DNA of 16,035 nt from an uncultured Collinsella sp. Lineage in GTDB: Bacteria; Actinomycetota; Coriobacteriia; Coriobacteriales; Coriobacteriaceae. Position numbers and translations under genes: made by a program. Location: the NCBI GenBank assembly GCA_902494565.1, contig CABUTN010000036.1, positions 1 through 16,035 of the forward strand. The letters run 5' to 3'. The notes beneath the pieces are model-generated. The model saw only the letters and a list, made by a program, of their open reading frames with translations, searched no databases and had not been told where the DNA came from. Numbering within the stretch: the stretch's first letter is position 1; every line of letters starts with the position of its first letter. This document shows, one piece after another, positions 1 through 6,933 of the stretch.

Positions 1-974
1 AAGCCGCCCATGCCGCCCGCCATGCCCATGCCCATAAAGCCGGCCATCGCGCCGTTGGGGTTGGCGGCTGCCGCGCGCATCGCATCGCTCTGGGCGCTGG
101 CGATGTTGGCGGCTGCCATGGTGGGATCGCGCATGACCGCGGCCTTCTGCAGGTCCTTGATCATCTGCTCGTCTTCTTGCGAGGCGGCGATGGAGTTGAC
201 GCCAAAGCTCACGATTTCGACACCACGCAGGTCGCGCCAGTCGGCCGAGAGGACCTCGTTGAGCGCGCGGGCGAGCTCGGTGGTGTGACCGGGGATGGCG
301 CTGTAGCGAATGCCCATCTCCGAGATCTTGGCAAAGGCGGGCTGCAGAGCGGTGAGCAGCTCGGACTTAAGCTGGCTGTCGATCTTATCGCGCGTGTAGC
401 TATCGGTCACGTTGCCGCACACGTTGGTGTAGAACAGCAGCGGGTTGGTGATGCGGTACGAATACTCGCCGTTGCAGCGCACGGAGATGTCGACGTCCAG
501 GCCAATGTTGTTATCGACCACGCGGAAGGGCACGGGCGAGGCGGTGCCGTACTTGTTGCCGATGATCTCCTTGGTGTTAATGAAGTAGACGCGCTGATCT
601 TTGCCCGCGTCGCCGCCAAAGGTAAAGCGGCTGCCGATATTGGCGAACGTCTCCTTGATGGAGTCGCCCAGGTTGCCGCTAAAGACGCTCGGCTCGCTGC
701 CGGTGTCAAAGACAAACTCGCCGGGCTCCAGCGCGACCTCGATGATCTTGCCGTTTTGCACCACGAGCATGCCCTGGCCGTCGTTGACGGCGATGACGGA
801 GCCGTTGGAGATGACGTTGTTCTCGCCGCGCGTGTTGGAGCTGCGGCCGCCGGTGCGCTTGCTGCCCTTGCAGGCCAAGACATCAGCGGGCATCGATTCG
901 CAATAGATAAATTCCTTCCACTGGTCGGCCATGACGCCGCCGGCAGCTCCCAATCCAGCTTTCAAGAGTCCCAT
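1..974 (-). CDS. SPFH-domain protein, YdjI-like (C-terminus cut by window edge)
   Basis: The frame opens at an ATG (972-974 read in reverse) with an AAAGGA ribosome site 8 nt upstream, and stays open for 324 codons to the left edge, so the gene is partial. The N-terminus begins MGLLKAGLGAAGGVMADQWK. Its middle reads as an SPFH/band-7 fold related to the family once called 'virion core protein' (B. subtilis YdjI type): segments such as QGMLVVQNGKIIEV, EPGEFVFDTGSEPSVF and PVPFRVVDNNIGLDVDISVR. The visible end is Ala/Gly/Met-rich with repeated GMGMAGG; in relatives such a linker leads to a C-terminal zinc ribbon, which would lie outside the window. There is no signal peptide; the family usually assembles as oligomers at the inner face of the membrane. 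It is the last gene of a three-gene minus-strand operon, 48 bp after the zinc-ribbon gene. The family is recognised confidently; the partner and role are inferred. Confidence 0.85.
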   Translation of the reverse strand, partial: MGLLKAGLGAAGGVMADQWKEFIYCESMPADVLACKGSKRTGGRSSNTRGENNVISNGSVIAVNDGQGMLVVQNGKIIEVALEPGEFVFDTGSEPSVFSGNLGDSIKETFANIGSRFTFGGDAGKDQRVYFINTKEIIGNKYGTASPVPFRVVDNNIGLDVDISVRCNGEYSYRITNPLLFYTNVCGNVTDSYTRDKIDSQLKSELLTALQPAFAKISEMGIRYSAIPGHTTELARALNEVLSADWRDLRGVEIVSFGVNSIAASQEDEQMIKDLQKAAVMRDPTMAAANIASAQSDAMRAAAANPNGAMAGFMGMGMAGGMGG

Positions 975-1022
975 GGTGATCTTCCTTTCTCGTCAAAGGC
1001 CGGGTGGTATTGGTCAGAATGG

Positions 1023-2345
1023 CTAATCGTCCTTGTTGTCCTTCATGACAACGGTGGTCTCGGTGTGGCTGAAGGTGTCGTGCTTCTCGGTCAGGTCGAG
1101 CTCTCCGCAGTAGTAGTCGGCGTGGGTTGCCTCGTTGGCCGTCTTGAGCTGGCCTACCAGCAACACGTCCGCGATGATTACGATGATCAGTGGCGCGACG
1201 ATGTTGATGAGGATGCCCTCGACATCAAAGGTGAGGTAGTCCGGATCGAAGGCGTTCTCTCCCATAAAGAGAATCTGGGAGAGGACAAACCCGATCACAA
1301 AGAACAGCACCGAGGCGATGGCGAGCTTGGGCTTGGAGCAGGGGAGCTCGCCGACCATGCGACCGGTCTGGCCGTTCATGGCAAACAGATAACTCTTGCC
1401 GTTCCACGAGGTGGAAAGCATCCACACGGGGAACAGGGCGTAGTCGCTGTCTTCCCAGGTGTAGTCGAGCTGCTTGCTTTCGACCGTGGCGTCGTCATAT
1501 TCGTCGACGACGGTCTCGCGCAGGGCCGAGATCGTGCTCTCCTCCATGCGGCGCTCGGCACGTGCCTTGCAGGTCTCGCAATCTTCGTCGTAGCGGTTGG
1601 CGATGTAGCCGGGCATATACGCGACCGAAAACGGGCACAGCGCGTCGTAGTCAAACGGCTCGATGGCGTCCATATGGCCGTCGGGCATCTTGGACGATCC
1701 GTCGACGGGCACGCGCTCAAACGAGATATTGCCCTTACGGTAGGCGTCGTAGTGGTCGGTGGTCGTGACGGTGCGGTCGGATTCCTCGGTTACAGTCTCG
1801 TTGGTCGCATCGAAGTGCACTTCGCCGTCCACGTGGGCACCGTAGAGCCAAAACGGCACGTAGACACCTTGGACTTCGTCGATGTGGTTGCCGGTGACAA
1901 AGCTCTTGGGCAGTAGGATCTTGCCCTTGTAGTGGTCTTTGAGCGCGGCCATGACATCGTCGCGCCCGAGCTTAAACGGAATCACCAGGTCGGGTGAGAA
2001 GTCGCCCGAGAGCTGGCCGGGTGCCACGGCGGAGTTGCCGCAGTATGGGCAGGTGGTAACGGCGACGGTGCCGTCCGAGACCAGCTCGGCGCCGCATGAC
2101 GAGCAGATGTAGCCGGCGTTTTGAGCCAGCTCCTGCACGGCATCGTCGACAGCAGGCTTGGGGGCCGCGTCAACGGCCTCGGCTTTGGCATCTGCCTTGT
2201 CCTGGCGCTCGCGATAGAGGGCCTCGACTTCTTCGACTTCAAAACGCGAATCGCAGTAGTCGCAGACGAGCTTTTGCTCGGCACTGGCAAAGTGAAGGGG
2301 GCCGCCACACGCGGGGCACTGATAGTTGACGCTCTCGAAGGCCAT
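1023..2345 (-). CDS. TFIIB-type zinc-ribbon membrane protein (SPFH partner)
   Basis: This is a 440-residue protein with two four-Cys zinc ribbons at the N-terminus (C10/C13/C28/C31 and C81/C84/C99/C102). A charged Ala/Glu/Lys linker joins the ribbons. A large soluble middle follows, and then two hydrophobic helices at about 340-360 and 378-398, leaving a roughly 40-residue acidic tail. The ATG at 2345 has an AGGA ribosome site about 7 nt upstream. It lies 24 bp after the DUF4428 gene and 48 bp before the SPFH gene, which fits one transcript. Proteins of this build are commonly annotated 'TFIIB-type zinc ribbon-containing protein', but the two membrane helices argue against a transcription factor. 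By analogy with B. subtilis YdjG next to YdjI, it probably anchors or recruits the SPFH protein to the membrane; that role is inferred. Confidence 0.85.
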   Translation of the reverse strand: MAFESVNYQCPACGGPLHFASAEQKLVCDYCDSRFEVEEVEALYRERQDKADAKAEAVDAAPKPAVDDAVQELAQNAGYICSSCGAELVSDGTVAVTTCPYCGNSAVAPGQLSGDFSPDLVIPFKLGRDDVMAALKDHYKGKILLPKSFVTGNHIDEVQGVYVPFWLYGAHVDGEVHFDATNETVTEESDRTVTTTDHYDAYRKGNISFERVPVDGSSKMPDGHMDAIEPFDYDALCPFSVAYMPGYIANRYDEDCETCKARAERRMEESTISALRETVVDEYDDATVESKQLDYTWEDSDYALFPVWMLSTSWNGKSYLFAMNGQTGRMVGELPCSKPKLAIASVLFFVIGFVLSQILFMGENAFDPDYLTFDVEGILINIVAPLIIVIIADVLLVGQLKTANEATHADYYCGELDLTEKHDTFSHTETTVVMKDNKDD

Positions 2346-2369
2346 GATCGGTCCTTTCGCTGCCGGAGG

Positions 2370-3107
2370 CTATGCGCCGATGGCGCCGCCGCAGTATTCG
2401 CAGCGCCCACTGGCATCGGGAATGGTGGTTGCGCCGCAGAAGGGGCAGGTGACCGCGGTCTTGGGGGCCTTGGCGGCCACGACGCTGTCGCGCGTTTCCT
2501 GGCGCAGCTGTACCAGCGCGTCGCGAACTTCGGTTGCCTGGCGCTTGGCCTCGCGGTATTCGATGGAACCGCGCTGATCGATGGTGGAGTCGTTCACGCG
2601 CAGGTTGATCTCGGTAAAGTACGGCGTGTTGACGTGGATGGTCAGATTAAAATCGTAATCCAGGTCGTAGCGCGGCGGGTTGTAGCTCTCACGCTCGCCG
2701 TCCTTGGTCTCGCGATAGATCTCGGTGCGATGCTCGTCGATATCCATATCGCAGCCGAGTACCTGTGAGAACTCGATGATGTCGGGATTGGCGTCGCGCC
2801 AGCGGCTCTGCGAAGTGATGATTAGCAGGCCCGCGTCCTCATCGAGCATGATGTTGGTGCGCCCGGCAGAGAGCGTGCGCGTGGGGTTGAACGAGGCCAG
2901 GCGCTCGGCGTTGGCCTCGCGGTAGGCGAGTTGCTCGCGGATATCGTCCGCGGTGCTGGAGCGATAGCCGTGGAAGTAGGGGGAGAGCTTGCCGGCGCAC
3001 TCTTTGCACAGGTAGCCTTCGCTGATCTTGGTCTTTCCCAAAAGTCCCAGCTCGGTACCGCAAATCGCGCACTCTTTCTTCTCGAACATCTTGTCAAAGA
3101 AGCCCAT
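2370..3107 (-). CDS. DUF4428 domain protein with C-terminal zinc ribbon
   Basis: This is a 245-residue soluble protein. The N-terminus carries a treble-Cys element of the DUF4428 type (C13/C16 and C34/C37), followed by a hydrophilic mixed alpha/beta middle (about 40-200). The C-terminus is a second zinc ribbon (C221/C224 and C236/C239). The ATG at 3107 has a GGGAGG ribosome site 5 nt upstream, a strong start. It is the first gene of the minus-strand operon, 24 bp before the membrane zinc-ribbon gene. DUF4428 has no established biochemical function. Zinc ribbons in all of the neighbouring partners suggest the three proteins form one complex, but nothing in the sequence shows an enzymatic site. 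No convincing sigma-70 promoter was found in the 224 bp upstream. Confidence 0.85.
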   Translation of the reverse strand: MGFFDKMFEKKECAICGTELGLLGKTKISEGYLCKECAGKLSPYFHGYRSSTADDIREQLAYREANAERLASFNPTRTLSAGRTNIMLDEDAGLLIITSQSRWRDANPDIIEFSQVLGCDMDIDEHRTEIYRETKDGERESYNPPRYDLDYDFNLTIHVNTPYFTEINLRVNDSTIDQRGSIEYREAKRQATEVRDALVQLRQETRDSVVAAKAPKTAVTCPFCGATTIPDASGRCEYCGGAIGA

Positions 3108-3215
3108 GGTTGCCTCCCATCAACAGGTAGCGTGTGTCACTTTTGATGATGGGGGAGTGCGCGATCTTTCACGATACCCAGATGGCTCAACGAGTCTCCA
3201 CAACTGGGACACATG

Positions 3216-3241
3216 GCCCATTTTCGACTAGTCGATGGGGC
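3216..3241. repeat. Short palindrome upstream of the DUF4428 operon
   Basis: A perfect 10-bp palindrome, CGACTAGTCG (3225-3234), sits inside an imperfect outer pair (GCCCAT at 3216-3221 against ATGGGGC at 3235-3241). It lies about 120 bp upstream of the DUF4428 start and just left of the dispersed repeat. It could be an operator for the zinc-ribbon/SPFH operon or the 3' hairpin of the DUF1593 transcript. Nothing distinguishes the two. Confidence 0.35.
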
Positions 3242-3242
3242 T

Positions 3243-3306
3243 CTCATTGGGGGGCGTACTCACTCATTGGGGACGCACTTAAATGAGTGGCAGTTGGGGA
3301 CGCTCC
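3243..3306. repeat. Dispersed 46-bp repeat, copy 1, with partial tandem unit
   Basis: The core at 3261-3306 matches 9987-10032 at 41 of 46 positions; all five differences are transitions. It contains a perfect 8-bp inverted repeat (CACTCATT at 3261-3268, AATGAGTG at 3282-3289, 13-nt loop). It also holds a repeated decamer, TTGGGGACGC, at 3267 and 3294. Immediately left, 3243-3260 is a partial extra copy of the unit (CTCATTGGGGGGCGTACT). It sits between the 3' end of the DUF1593 gene and the DUF4428 operon. A dyad-bearing, non-coding dispersed repeat fits a REP-like element. No transposase is nearby. Confidence 0.7.
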
Positions 3307-3331
3307 ATGCCGAATGTGGGCGCCGTCCTTG

Positions 3332-4843
3332 CTATGCCACGGTCACGGCAACCTGGGCGTAGCGGCTGCAGGGGCGCTCGGCGCGCGTCTGCACGGTAAG
3401 GGTGAGCACGAAGCGGTCGCCGGGCTGCGCGTCGGCGGGCACGATAAAAGCGGTGCTCACCGTGCATTCCTGCCACAGCGAAAGATCCTGCGCGCCTGTA
3501 TAGCTCGACGGGTCCACGGCGACATCCCAATGTGCATCAAAGCCCTTGTCGTCGGGGTCGACGATGGCCGCCGCAAGGACGACACGCTCACCGGCTGCGG
3601 CGCTGCGGTCGGTCGTGACCTCGGCAACATGTGCCGGATGCGAACACGCTGCCGGATCATGGGCGCACCATTGCGCGCGGGCGGCAAAGTCTTCCTGATA
3701 GGCGCGCAGGTAGGGATTGGGGTTGCCGTCTATGGGCATGCCGATGGCGGCAAAACCGGCGGGCGCGTCCGAATCGGGATGCCCATCAAGAAACATACGG
3801 CCGAGCAGTGTATCGAAGTTGCGGTCATCGATACCGCGCAGGCCAAACGGCAGTAGTGGAATGTAGGTCATGCTGTCGCCTTCGGCCATAAAGTCGCCGC
3901 GCTCAAACTGCATCGCGGGCATGCCTTCTAGACCCCAATCCAGACGGGCATGCTTGCCAAACTGAAAGCGCTCGGGCTCGTTTTCGTAGACCTTGCCATC
4001 GCCATAGAGCATATAGCGCGCCATAAGGGGGCCGTTTTCCTGCGTGAGGTTTTGCTCGGGCCAAGGAGCCTTAAACAGTGGCAGCGAATCGGGCTGCGCC
4101 ATCTTGGCGTCGACATAGCCGCCATACATATAGGGCACACGCCAAAAGATGAGCTCGGGAAAGAGCTCGCGTCCATGGTCGAGCCATGAGTTGTCCTGCC
4201 CTATGCCATCGGCAACGCCCATCACGCGCACCTTCTGATGGACCCGCTTCTGCACGGCGGGCCATTCGGGCATGGCGCGATAACGCTCGGCAATGCTCAT
4301 AAGGGCGCGAACGATGGTGTTCATGCCGCCCCAGCTGAGCAGCCATAATGTACGCGGATCATCATCCAAAATCGCCTGAGCAATTACGCGGGACCCCTCA
4401 GTTTCCTCAGTCACATCACCCTCAAAGGCAACATTTCCCACAAAGGTGCGCTCGACCATCTGGGCAGGCGTGGGAAACGGCGGCTCACCGGCAGCGCCCG
4501 CATTCGCCTGCAACTGCTGCCAAGCCTGGGCATATTCATTACTCCAGAGACTCTCAATCCAATGCTTGGGAAATGGTCGATACTCACGAAGCTCGCCGGC
4601 CAGCGGATCGGGCTCATGAGGCACAACATCCCACTCATAAGAGCGACGCCCTTTGGTCCGCCAATGCGAATTCACCTCGCCGAGCGTATGAACCCCATCC
4701 CCAAGAAAGTGATACTGCGAAGCCGTATACACTACAGCCTGAACATCAAGCACATTAAGATACAGAGCCAAATGAATGAGCGAGTTCATATCGTCGACTT
4801 CCATATCAGTGGTAACAATCACCCGAGTTAACTCTTGGGACAT
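3332..4843 (-). CDS. DUF1593 nucleoside-hydrolase-like protein
   Basis: This is a 503-residue protein. The N-terminus carries TTDMEVDDMNSL, with D13, D17 and D18 matching the acidic metal-binding motif of the inosine/uridine nucleoside hydrolase fold as found in DUF1593. The pattern QAVVYTASQYH and the later LLSWGGMNTIVRAL are typical of the family. The C-terminal ~100 residues form a predicted beta-rich domain resembling the one described in the cellulose-binding protein Sde0182. The ATG at 4843 was chosen because GGAG lies 8 nt upstream; an in-frame TTG at 4867 has no such site. There is no signal peptide, so the protein is probably cytoplasmic. The reaction is unknown: the fold suggests hydrolysis of an N-riboside or other glycoside. 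Its neighbours (hydrolase, PTS, GH140-like enzyme) point to glycan breakdown. Confidence 0.85.
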   Translation of the reverse strand: MSQELTRVIVTTDMEVDDMNSLIHLALYLNVLDVQAVVYTASQYHFLGDGVHTLGEVNSHWRTKGRRSYEWDVVPHEPDPLAGELREYRPFPKHWIESLWSNEYAQAWQQLQANAGAAGEPPFPTPAQMVERTFVGNVAFEGDVTEETEGSRVIAQAILDDDPRTLWLLSWGGMNTIVRALMSIAERYRAMPEWPAVQKRVHQKVRVMGVADGIGQDNSWLDHGRELFPELIFWRVPYMYGGYVDAKMAQPDSLPLFKAPWPEQNLTQENGPLMARYMLYGDGKVYENEPERFQFGKHARLDWGLEGMPAMQFERGDFMAEGDSMTYIPLLPFGLRGIDDRNFDTLLGRMFLDGHPDSDAPAGFAAIGMPIDGNPNPYLRAYQEDFAARAQWCAHDPAACSHPAHVAEVTTDRSAAAGERVVLAAAIVDPDDKGFDAHWDVAVDPSSYTGAQDLSLWQECTVSTAFIVPADAQPGDRFVLTLTVQTRAERPCSRYAQVAVTVA

Positions 4844-4971
4844 AGGAACAGCTCCAATCAAAATCAATTCAGCCAGTTACGCGCAAGTCAAGACGGGACC
4901 CACGCCCCCATCGCCACCGACCCGGCGTGCTGCCGGAAGCGGCCGGCCAGGGTTTCAGCAATGGAAACATA

Positions 4972-5094
4972 GCGGGCACTGGGGTTTACCTCTGCAAACA
5001 TTCCGCAGGGGGCATGGTCCGGCGCAGCGCGAAGCGCAAAGCGCCGAACCATGCATGCCCGAGGACGTTTGCAGAGGTAAACCCCGGTGCCCGC
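4972..5094. repeat. 123-nt near-perfect palindrome
   Basis: The arms 4972-4999 and 5067-5094 pair over 28 positions (27 Watson-Crick plus one G-T; GGGGTTTACCTCTGCAAAC occurs in the left arm). After an internal loop, the arms 5012-5025 and 5041-5054 pair at 13 of 14 positions in the same register. The tip holds a small GCGC-GAA-GCGC hairpin. The element starts 11 nt beyond the stop codon of the hydrolase gene. There is no T-tract on either side, so it is not a standard intrinsic terminator. Smaller dyads flank it (CCGGC/GCCGG at 4922-4936, GTTTC/GAAAC at 4952-4968). It could be a mobile palindromic repeat, an mRNA 3'-end stabiliser or a structured RNA. Confidence 0.85.
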
Positions 5095-5105
5095 GAAGGG
5101 ATGGA

Positions 5106-6443
5106 TTACCTATTGACCCTGGCCGACCACTCCCAGCAGCCCACCGGCTCGCCGTCGATGAGTACGTTGCCCCCGTCGAAGTCTTGATAACACAGGTCGT
5201 TGAATTGATGGATCCACACGCCGTGGTTGAACGTCTTCTTGGGCGAGCCATCGGCCTCGCGATAGCGCCCGGTTAGGTCCTCGACATGGCTAAAGTAGGT
5301 GAGGTGCACGTTGGCTCCGGCGTCACGCAGGCGTGCTGTGAGCGGCAGCGCGGTCTGTTGCGGCGACACGAGCTCGTCGCCCTTGGAGTGCGTAAACCAC
5401 AGCGGCGTCTTGGCGAGCGCGGCTACGTCCTCGTCCGTGGCGTTGTACCACGGGGCACAGCAGGGAAGGCCGGCGGCGAAGAAATCGGGGTAGTCGGCGC
5501 ACAGGCGCAGGGTCATAAAGCCGCCGTTGGAAAGGCCGGCAACCACGATGCGGTCGGTGTCGATACGCTCGGCATGCTCGGCGACAAACTCATCGATGAG
5601 CGCCTTGAGCACGGGGGAGTAGATGCTCTGGTTGGAGCGACCGAGCTGCTCGACGCCGTTGTCCATCCAAAACGTGGGAGACTGCGGCACGAGCACCCAG
5701 GCAAAGCCGCCAAAGTAGCGCTGGATTTGCGCCTGGCTAATGGCTGTCACGCGGTTGCCGATATAGGCGCGCGTGGCGCCTTCGCCCTGCGTAGCACCCT
5801 TGCCTTCGCCGGCGCCGTGCAGGTACACCACGAGCGGGGCCTTTTGGGGCACGATCGTGGCCTCGGGTGCGAAGGGATTGAAGCAGGCCGAGTCCTCTGC
5901 CTTAAAGCTGGGCTCAAAGAAGCCGTACTCGAGCGCGATGCCGTCGACGGCGGTCTTTTGTACGGCATTGCTCCAGCCCTTGAGCGCGGGGCAGATGTCG
6001 CCGCGACAGGCATCGAAGACCAGGCCGCAGGTGGGGTCGTCGCCGACGTTGCCGGGAAGAGCCGAGAGCTGCGTGATGTGCAGCTGGTCATCGAGCATGC
6101 GCGAGCCCATGACGCCGCCTTCGATTTTTTTGGTCAGTCGCTGCTCGGCGACCTCGAGTGCCACATGGTTGCCCACGGCGAGCTTGCGGCCGTTCTCGTC
6201 ACACGGATACGCGGCGAGAACGTCGATGTAACCCACGGAGGGCGCGGCATGGTCGGCGCCGTGCTCCTTGCGCATCAGGACCTCGCCCGTGCGCTCGTGA
6301 CGCTCTACATATATATGGAAAGTGTTCGAATCGAGATCGTTGGCGCGCACGGTGCAGGGTAGGTCGAGAACGACCTTGCTGATCCAGGGGCCAAAGTCGC
6401 CCAAGGTGGTGACGGTTGCGTAGGTGCACGATTTGAGTTCCAT
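5106..6443 (-). CDS. Alpha/beta-hydrolase (prolyl-oligopeptidase/esterase-like)
   Basis: This is a 445-residue enzyme. Residues 1 to about 190 form a beta-rich N-terminal region with no assigned function. The rest is an alpha/beta-hydrolase: an oxyanion segment VVYLHGAGEGKG, the nucleophile elbow GLSNGG with S305, the acid D356 in SKGDELV, and the base H407 in FNHGVW. All three triad residues are present and correctly ordered. The ATG at 6443 follows AAGGGAGG by about 6 nt; an in-frame ATG 57 nt upstream lacks a ribosome site. There is no signal peptide. The substrate cannot be read from the sequence; an esterase on sugar or aromatic esters is the likely class, while peptidase activity is less likely given the short N-terminal domain and no propeller. 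It is divergent from the PTS gene, sharing the 490-bp control region. Confidence 0.85.
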   Translation of the reverse strand: MELKSCTYATVTTLGDFGPWISKVVLDLPCTVRANDLDSNTFHIYVERHERTGEVLMRKEHGADHAAPSVGYIDVLAAYPCDENGRKLAVGNHVALEVAEQRLTKKIEGGVMGSRMLDDQLHITQLSALPGNVGDDPTCGLVFDACRGDICPALKGWSNAVQKTAVDGIALEYGFFEPSFKAEDSACFNPFAPEATIVPQKAPLVVYLHGAGEGKGATQGEGATRAYIGNRVTAISQAQIQRYFGGFAWVLVPQSPTFWMDNGVEQLGRSNQSIYSPVLKALIDEFVAEHAERIDTDRIVVAGLSNGGFMTLRLCADYPDFFAAGLPCCAPWYNATDEDVAALAKTPLWFTHSKGDELVSPQQTALPLTARLRDAGANVHLTYFSHVEDLTGRYREADGSPKKTFNHGVWIHQFNDLCYQDFDGGNVLIDGEPVGCWEWSARVNR

Positions 6444-6492
6444 GAGCTGCCTCCCTTGTGCCGCGCGTGCTAAACAATCGCGGCAATACAAT

Positions 6493-6506
6493 CTAAACAT
6501 GTTTAG
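6493..6506. promoter_or_regulatory. 14-bp operator-like palindrome
   Basis: CTAAACATGTTTAG is a perfect palindrome 50 bp upstream of the hydrolase start. It is built from the TAAAC half-site that recurs through the region. Its shape fits a LacI-family or similar dimeric repressor site; the binding protein is unknown. Confidence 0.5.
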
Positions 6507-6575
6507 TGTAAAGCAGAATTAGAGAATAAGCAGATGAACTCGGTAAACGGTTGCATCAAACGCTCAATGAACTAT

Positions 6576-6589
6576 TAAACACTCGTTTA
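6576..6589. promoter_or_regulatory. TAAAC-ACTC-GTTTA dyad
   Basis: These are inverted TAAAC/GTTTA half-sites separated by 4 nt, the same half-sites as at 6493-6506 and 6811-6827 but with different spacing. It is probably another operator for the same regulator. Confidence 0.4.
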
Positions 6590-6608
6590 CTACTATCTAG
6601 CAGGGCTT

Positions 6609-6626
6609 TTGTTGATGAATCAACAA
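6609..6626. promoter_or_regulatory. TTGTTGA-TGAA-TCAACAA dyad
   Basis: This dyad has perfect 7-bp arms with a 4-nt spacer. On the minus strand it lies just downstream of the candidate -10 box at 6643-6648, about +10 to +27, which would suit repression of the hydrolase gene. There is no T-tract and the arms are AT-rich, so a terminator is unlikely. Confidence 0.45.
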
Positions 6627-6642
6627 GGCATTTGGGTGCAAG

Positions 6643-6648
6643 ATTATA
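6643..6648 (-). promoter_or_regulatory. Candidate -10 box for the hydrolase gene
   Basis: The minus strand reads TATAAT, a perfect -10 hexamer, 200 bp upstream of the hydrolase start codon. The expected -35 position carries no recognisable TTGACA-like sequence, so the promoter is weak or activator-dependent if real. It would give a ~190-nt leader carrying three of the dyads. Confidence 0.35.
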
Positions 6649-6785
6649 TAAAGTCCCACGTAGACGGCCATTTATAAATAAACGACACTATATGTAATGC
6701 CTTGGCATTCAATTACGTTCACCCCCGATTTCCTACCGTTCACCGGACTGCAAACGGCAAAACTGCCACAAATTCAACGCTGCGT

Positions 6786-6827
6786 GTAAACTAAGCGCTG
6801 TAAACATTCAGTAAACAGATTGTTTAC
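6786..6827. promoter_or_regulatory. GTAAAC cluster upstream of the PTS gene
   Basis: GTAAAC occurs at 6786, 6800 and 6811 and its complement GTTTAC at 6822. The last two form a dyad, GTAAACA-GAT-TGTTTAC (6811-6827). The cluster lies 107-148 bp upstream of the permease start and is the densest group of the half-site in the gap. The spacing of the direct copies (14 and 11 nt) is close to a helical turn. Confidence 0.5.
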
Positions 6828-6933
6828 GACAGCGTATCCAAGGGCTCGGCAGCCGTAAGGGGTTATAGCCGCCGGGCCAAAGGCGTGCCTACGTCCAAAC
6901 GGGTAGACACACGATGATATGGGGAGGGGTCCC

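Larger units (their letters stand above)
6444..6933. promoter_or_regulatory. Divergent control region of hydrolase and PTS genes
   Basis: This 490-bp AT-rich gap lies between two divergent genes. It holds ten TAAAC/GTTTA pentamers between 6471 and 6826, several arranged as dyads, plus an 18-bp palindrome (6609-6626) and a smaller one, AATGCC-TT-GGCATT (6696-6709). A perfect TATAAT -10 box lies on the minus strand. No believable gene was found in it: a 30-codon frame at 6697-6789 lacks a ribosome site. The layout suggests a sugar-responsive repressor controlling both directions; no such regulator gene is adjacent. Confidence 0.6.

Noticed and set aside
177..1916. 579-codon plus-strand open frame
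   Set aside because: It is antisense to the SPFH and zinc-ribbon genes and spans the gap between them. It has no ribosome site, and its composition (Val/Gly/Asp/His-rich) is typical of a shadow of C/G-ending codons.
3243..3306. CRISPR-like or phage-attachment interpretation of the repeat region
   Set aside because: The units overlap or abut, there are no regular spacers, and no cas or integrase gene is in the window.
6697..6789. 30-codon plus-strand ORF in the hydrolase/PTS gap
   Set aside because: No ribosome site precedes the ATG, and it overlaps the operator-like elements.
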